The notes under the pieces: model-generated
What the model saw: only the letters and a program-made list of their open reading frames with translations
The model's database searches: none
Told to the model about the DNA's origin: nothing
Shown: piece by piece, positions 63,414 to 64,000 of the stretch
Layout of the letters: each line of letters starts with the position of its first letter
Numbering within the stretch: position 1 is the stretch's first letter
Program-made: the position numbers and the translations under genes
NCBI RefSeq assembly: GCF_023195695.1
Contig: NZ_JALPQG010000002.1
Span: forward strand, 62,001 to 126,000
Length of the DNA stretch: 64,000 bases
DNA from: Aliiroseovarius sp. S1339
GTDB lineage: Bacteria; Pseudomonadota; Alphaproteobacteria; Rhodobacterales; Rhodobacteraceae
Reading direction: 5' to 3'

Positions 63414-64000
63414 TTACTCTCCTGCCCCGAATTGCGTACGGCGTCCGATTTTGGTTCGGCCGACAAGTATCTGTAGAAGCCCAACGGCGGACAACATTAC
63501 GACGATCAATGTCGTGGAGTATGCGATGGCGAGGCCGTAGTCGTTGTTTTCGACCCGCCCGATGATGTAACTTGTCGCCATGTCGTATTCTGCTGACACA
63601 AGGAAAATGACCGCTGAGATCGCAGTCATAGCGCGCACGAAGCTATAGACCAGTGCTGCAAGTATCGCAGGGCGCAGCAAGGGCAGGATGACCCGCCGGA
63701 ATGTCTGCCATGAATTTGCGCCCAGCGTCAGCGATGACTCGTCCAAGGACTTATCAAGTTGGCTCATGGACGCGATACCTGCGCGCACACCAACCGGCAT
63801 GTTTCGGAAAATGAAACTCACAATCAGAATAATACCCGTCCCGGTGATTTCGATGGGTGGCACATTGAAAGCCAGAATATAGCTTACACCGATCACTGTG
63901 CCGGGAATGGCGAAGCTGAGCATTGTGCCAAACTCAAAAGCATTCTTTCCCGCGAAGGTTTGGCGGGTCAAAAGATAGGCCGTTATCAAACCGACGATGG
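63414..64000 (-). CDS. ABC importer permease (5' end outside window)
   Basis: This is the C-terminal part of an FbpB/ThiP-type permease, open to the right edge of the window, so the start is not seen. Hydrophobic segments alternate with the EAA-type loop SLDESSLTLGANSWQTFRRV followed by ILPLLRPAILAAL. FbpB-type permeases are often about 500-700 aa with two such loops, of which this would be the second. It is co-transcribed with the downstream ATPase gene. Confidence 0.85.
   Translation of the reverse strand, partial: IVGLITAYLLTRQTFAGKNAFEFGTMLSFAIPGTVIGVSYILAFNVPPIEITGTGIILIVSFIFRNMPVGVRAGIASMSQLDKSLDESSLTLGANSWQTFRRVILPLLRPAILAALVYSFVRAMTAISAVIFLVSAEYDMATSYIIGRVENNDYGLAIAYSTTLIVVMLSAVGLLQILVGRTKIGRRTQFGAGE

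Noticed and set aside
1-64000. CRISPR arrays, rRNA genes and replication origins
   Set aside because: No regularly spaced identical repeats, no rRNA sequence and no DnaA-box cluster were seen.

Overview
The window looks like chromosomal DNA of a marine alphaproteobacterium of the Rhodobacteraceae (Roseobacter group). The base composition is fairly GC-rich. Nearly every gene is a solute importer, a catabolic enzyme or a small alphaproteobacterial stress protein, and TRAP transporters, DUF1127 genes and a torECAD cluster occur together. This assignment is inferred from gene content; no rRNA or other phylogenetic marker is present.

Left part (1-18.3 kb): the tail of a type I secretion ABC exporter and its HlyD adaptor, then a polar amino-acid ABC importer (binding protein, permease, ATPase). 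A gene-poor scar follows, holding a truncated IS66 end that abuts nagB. Next is a complete sialic-acid locus: leftward nanR-siaPQM-nanE-nanK-nagB, with divergent nanA and a decayed nanM. The route is uptake by TRAP, cleavage to ManNAc, phosphorylation, epimerisation to GlcNAc-6-P, and deamination. No nagA is visible. A LysR regulator faces a DoxX / FMN-reductase / two-pirin redox operon.

Middle part (18.3-37.6 kb): torE-torC-torA-torD for TMAO/DMSO respiration, with repeated motifs upstream. Then comes a stress-type neighbourhood: a 71-aa protein, a tandem universal stress protein, DUF1127 proteins, two Rnk/GreA-C-like proteins, a D-amino-acid dehydrogenase, a Cds1-like cysteine desulfhydrase, an MFS carrier and Dps. 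Two copies of a roughly 90-nt structured element lie here. Each is divergent from a DUF1127 gene, and each ends with a hairpin covering the Shine-Dalgarno of a short ORF. A decayed tyrosine recombinase lies next to tRNA-Ser(GCT), a likely old integration site. A Kef-type antiporter and a Crp/Fnr regulator follow.

Right part (37.7-64 kb): a myo-inositol locus. Leftward are iolD-C-B-aldolase-iolG; rightward are two Gfo/Idh oxidoreductases flanking iolE; then a LacI-type regulator and an inositol/sugar ABC importer. Two near-identical perfect palindromes sit at the two divergent promoters and probably form the regulon. Next is an unusual operon: a large exported coiled-coil protein, an orphan TAXI binding protein and a small Cys-containing ORF. 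A one-carbon/sulfur cluster follows (MddA-like methyltransferase, SAM methyltransferase, small exported proteins, two tiny DUF1127-type genes, homocysteine S-methyltransferase), facing a SARP-alpha/beta-hydrolase fusion regulator. The window ends with an inositol-monophosphatase-family gene and part of an ABC importer.

All calls come from reading motifs and family resemblance by eye. No database search was run.
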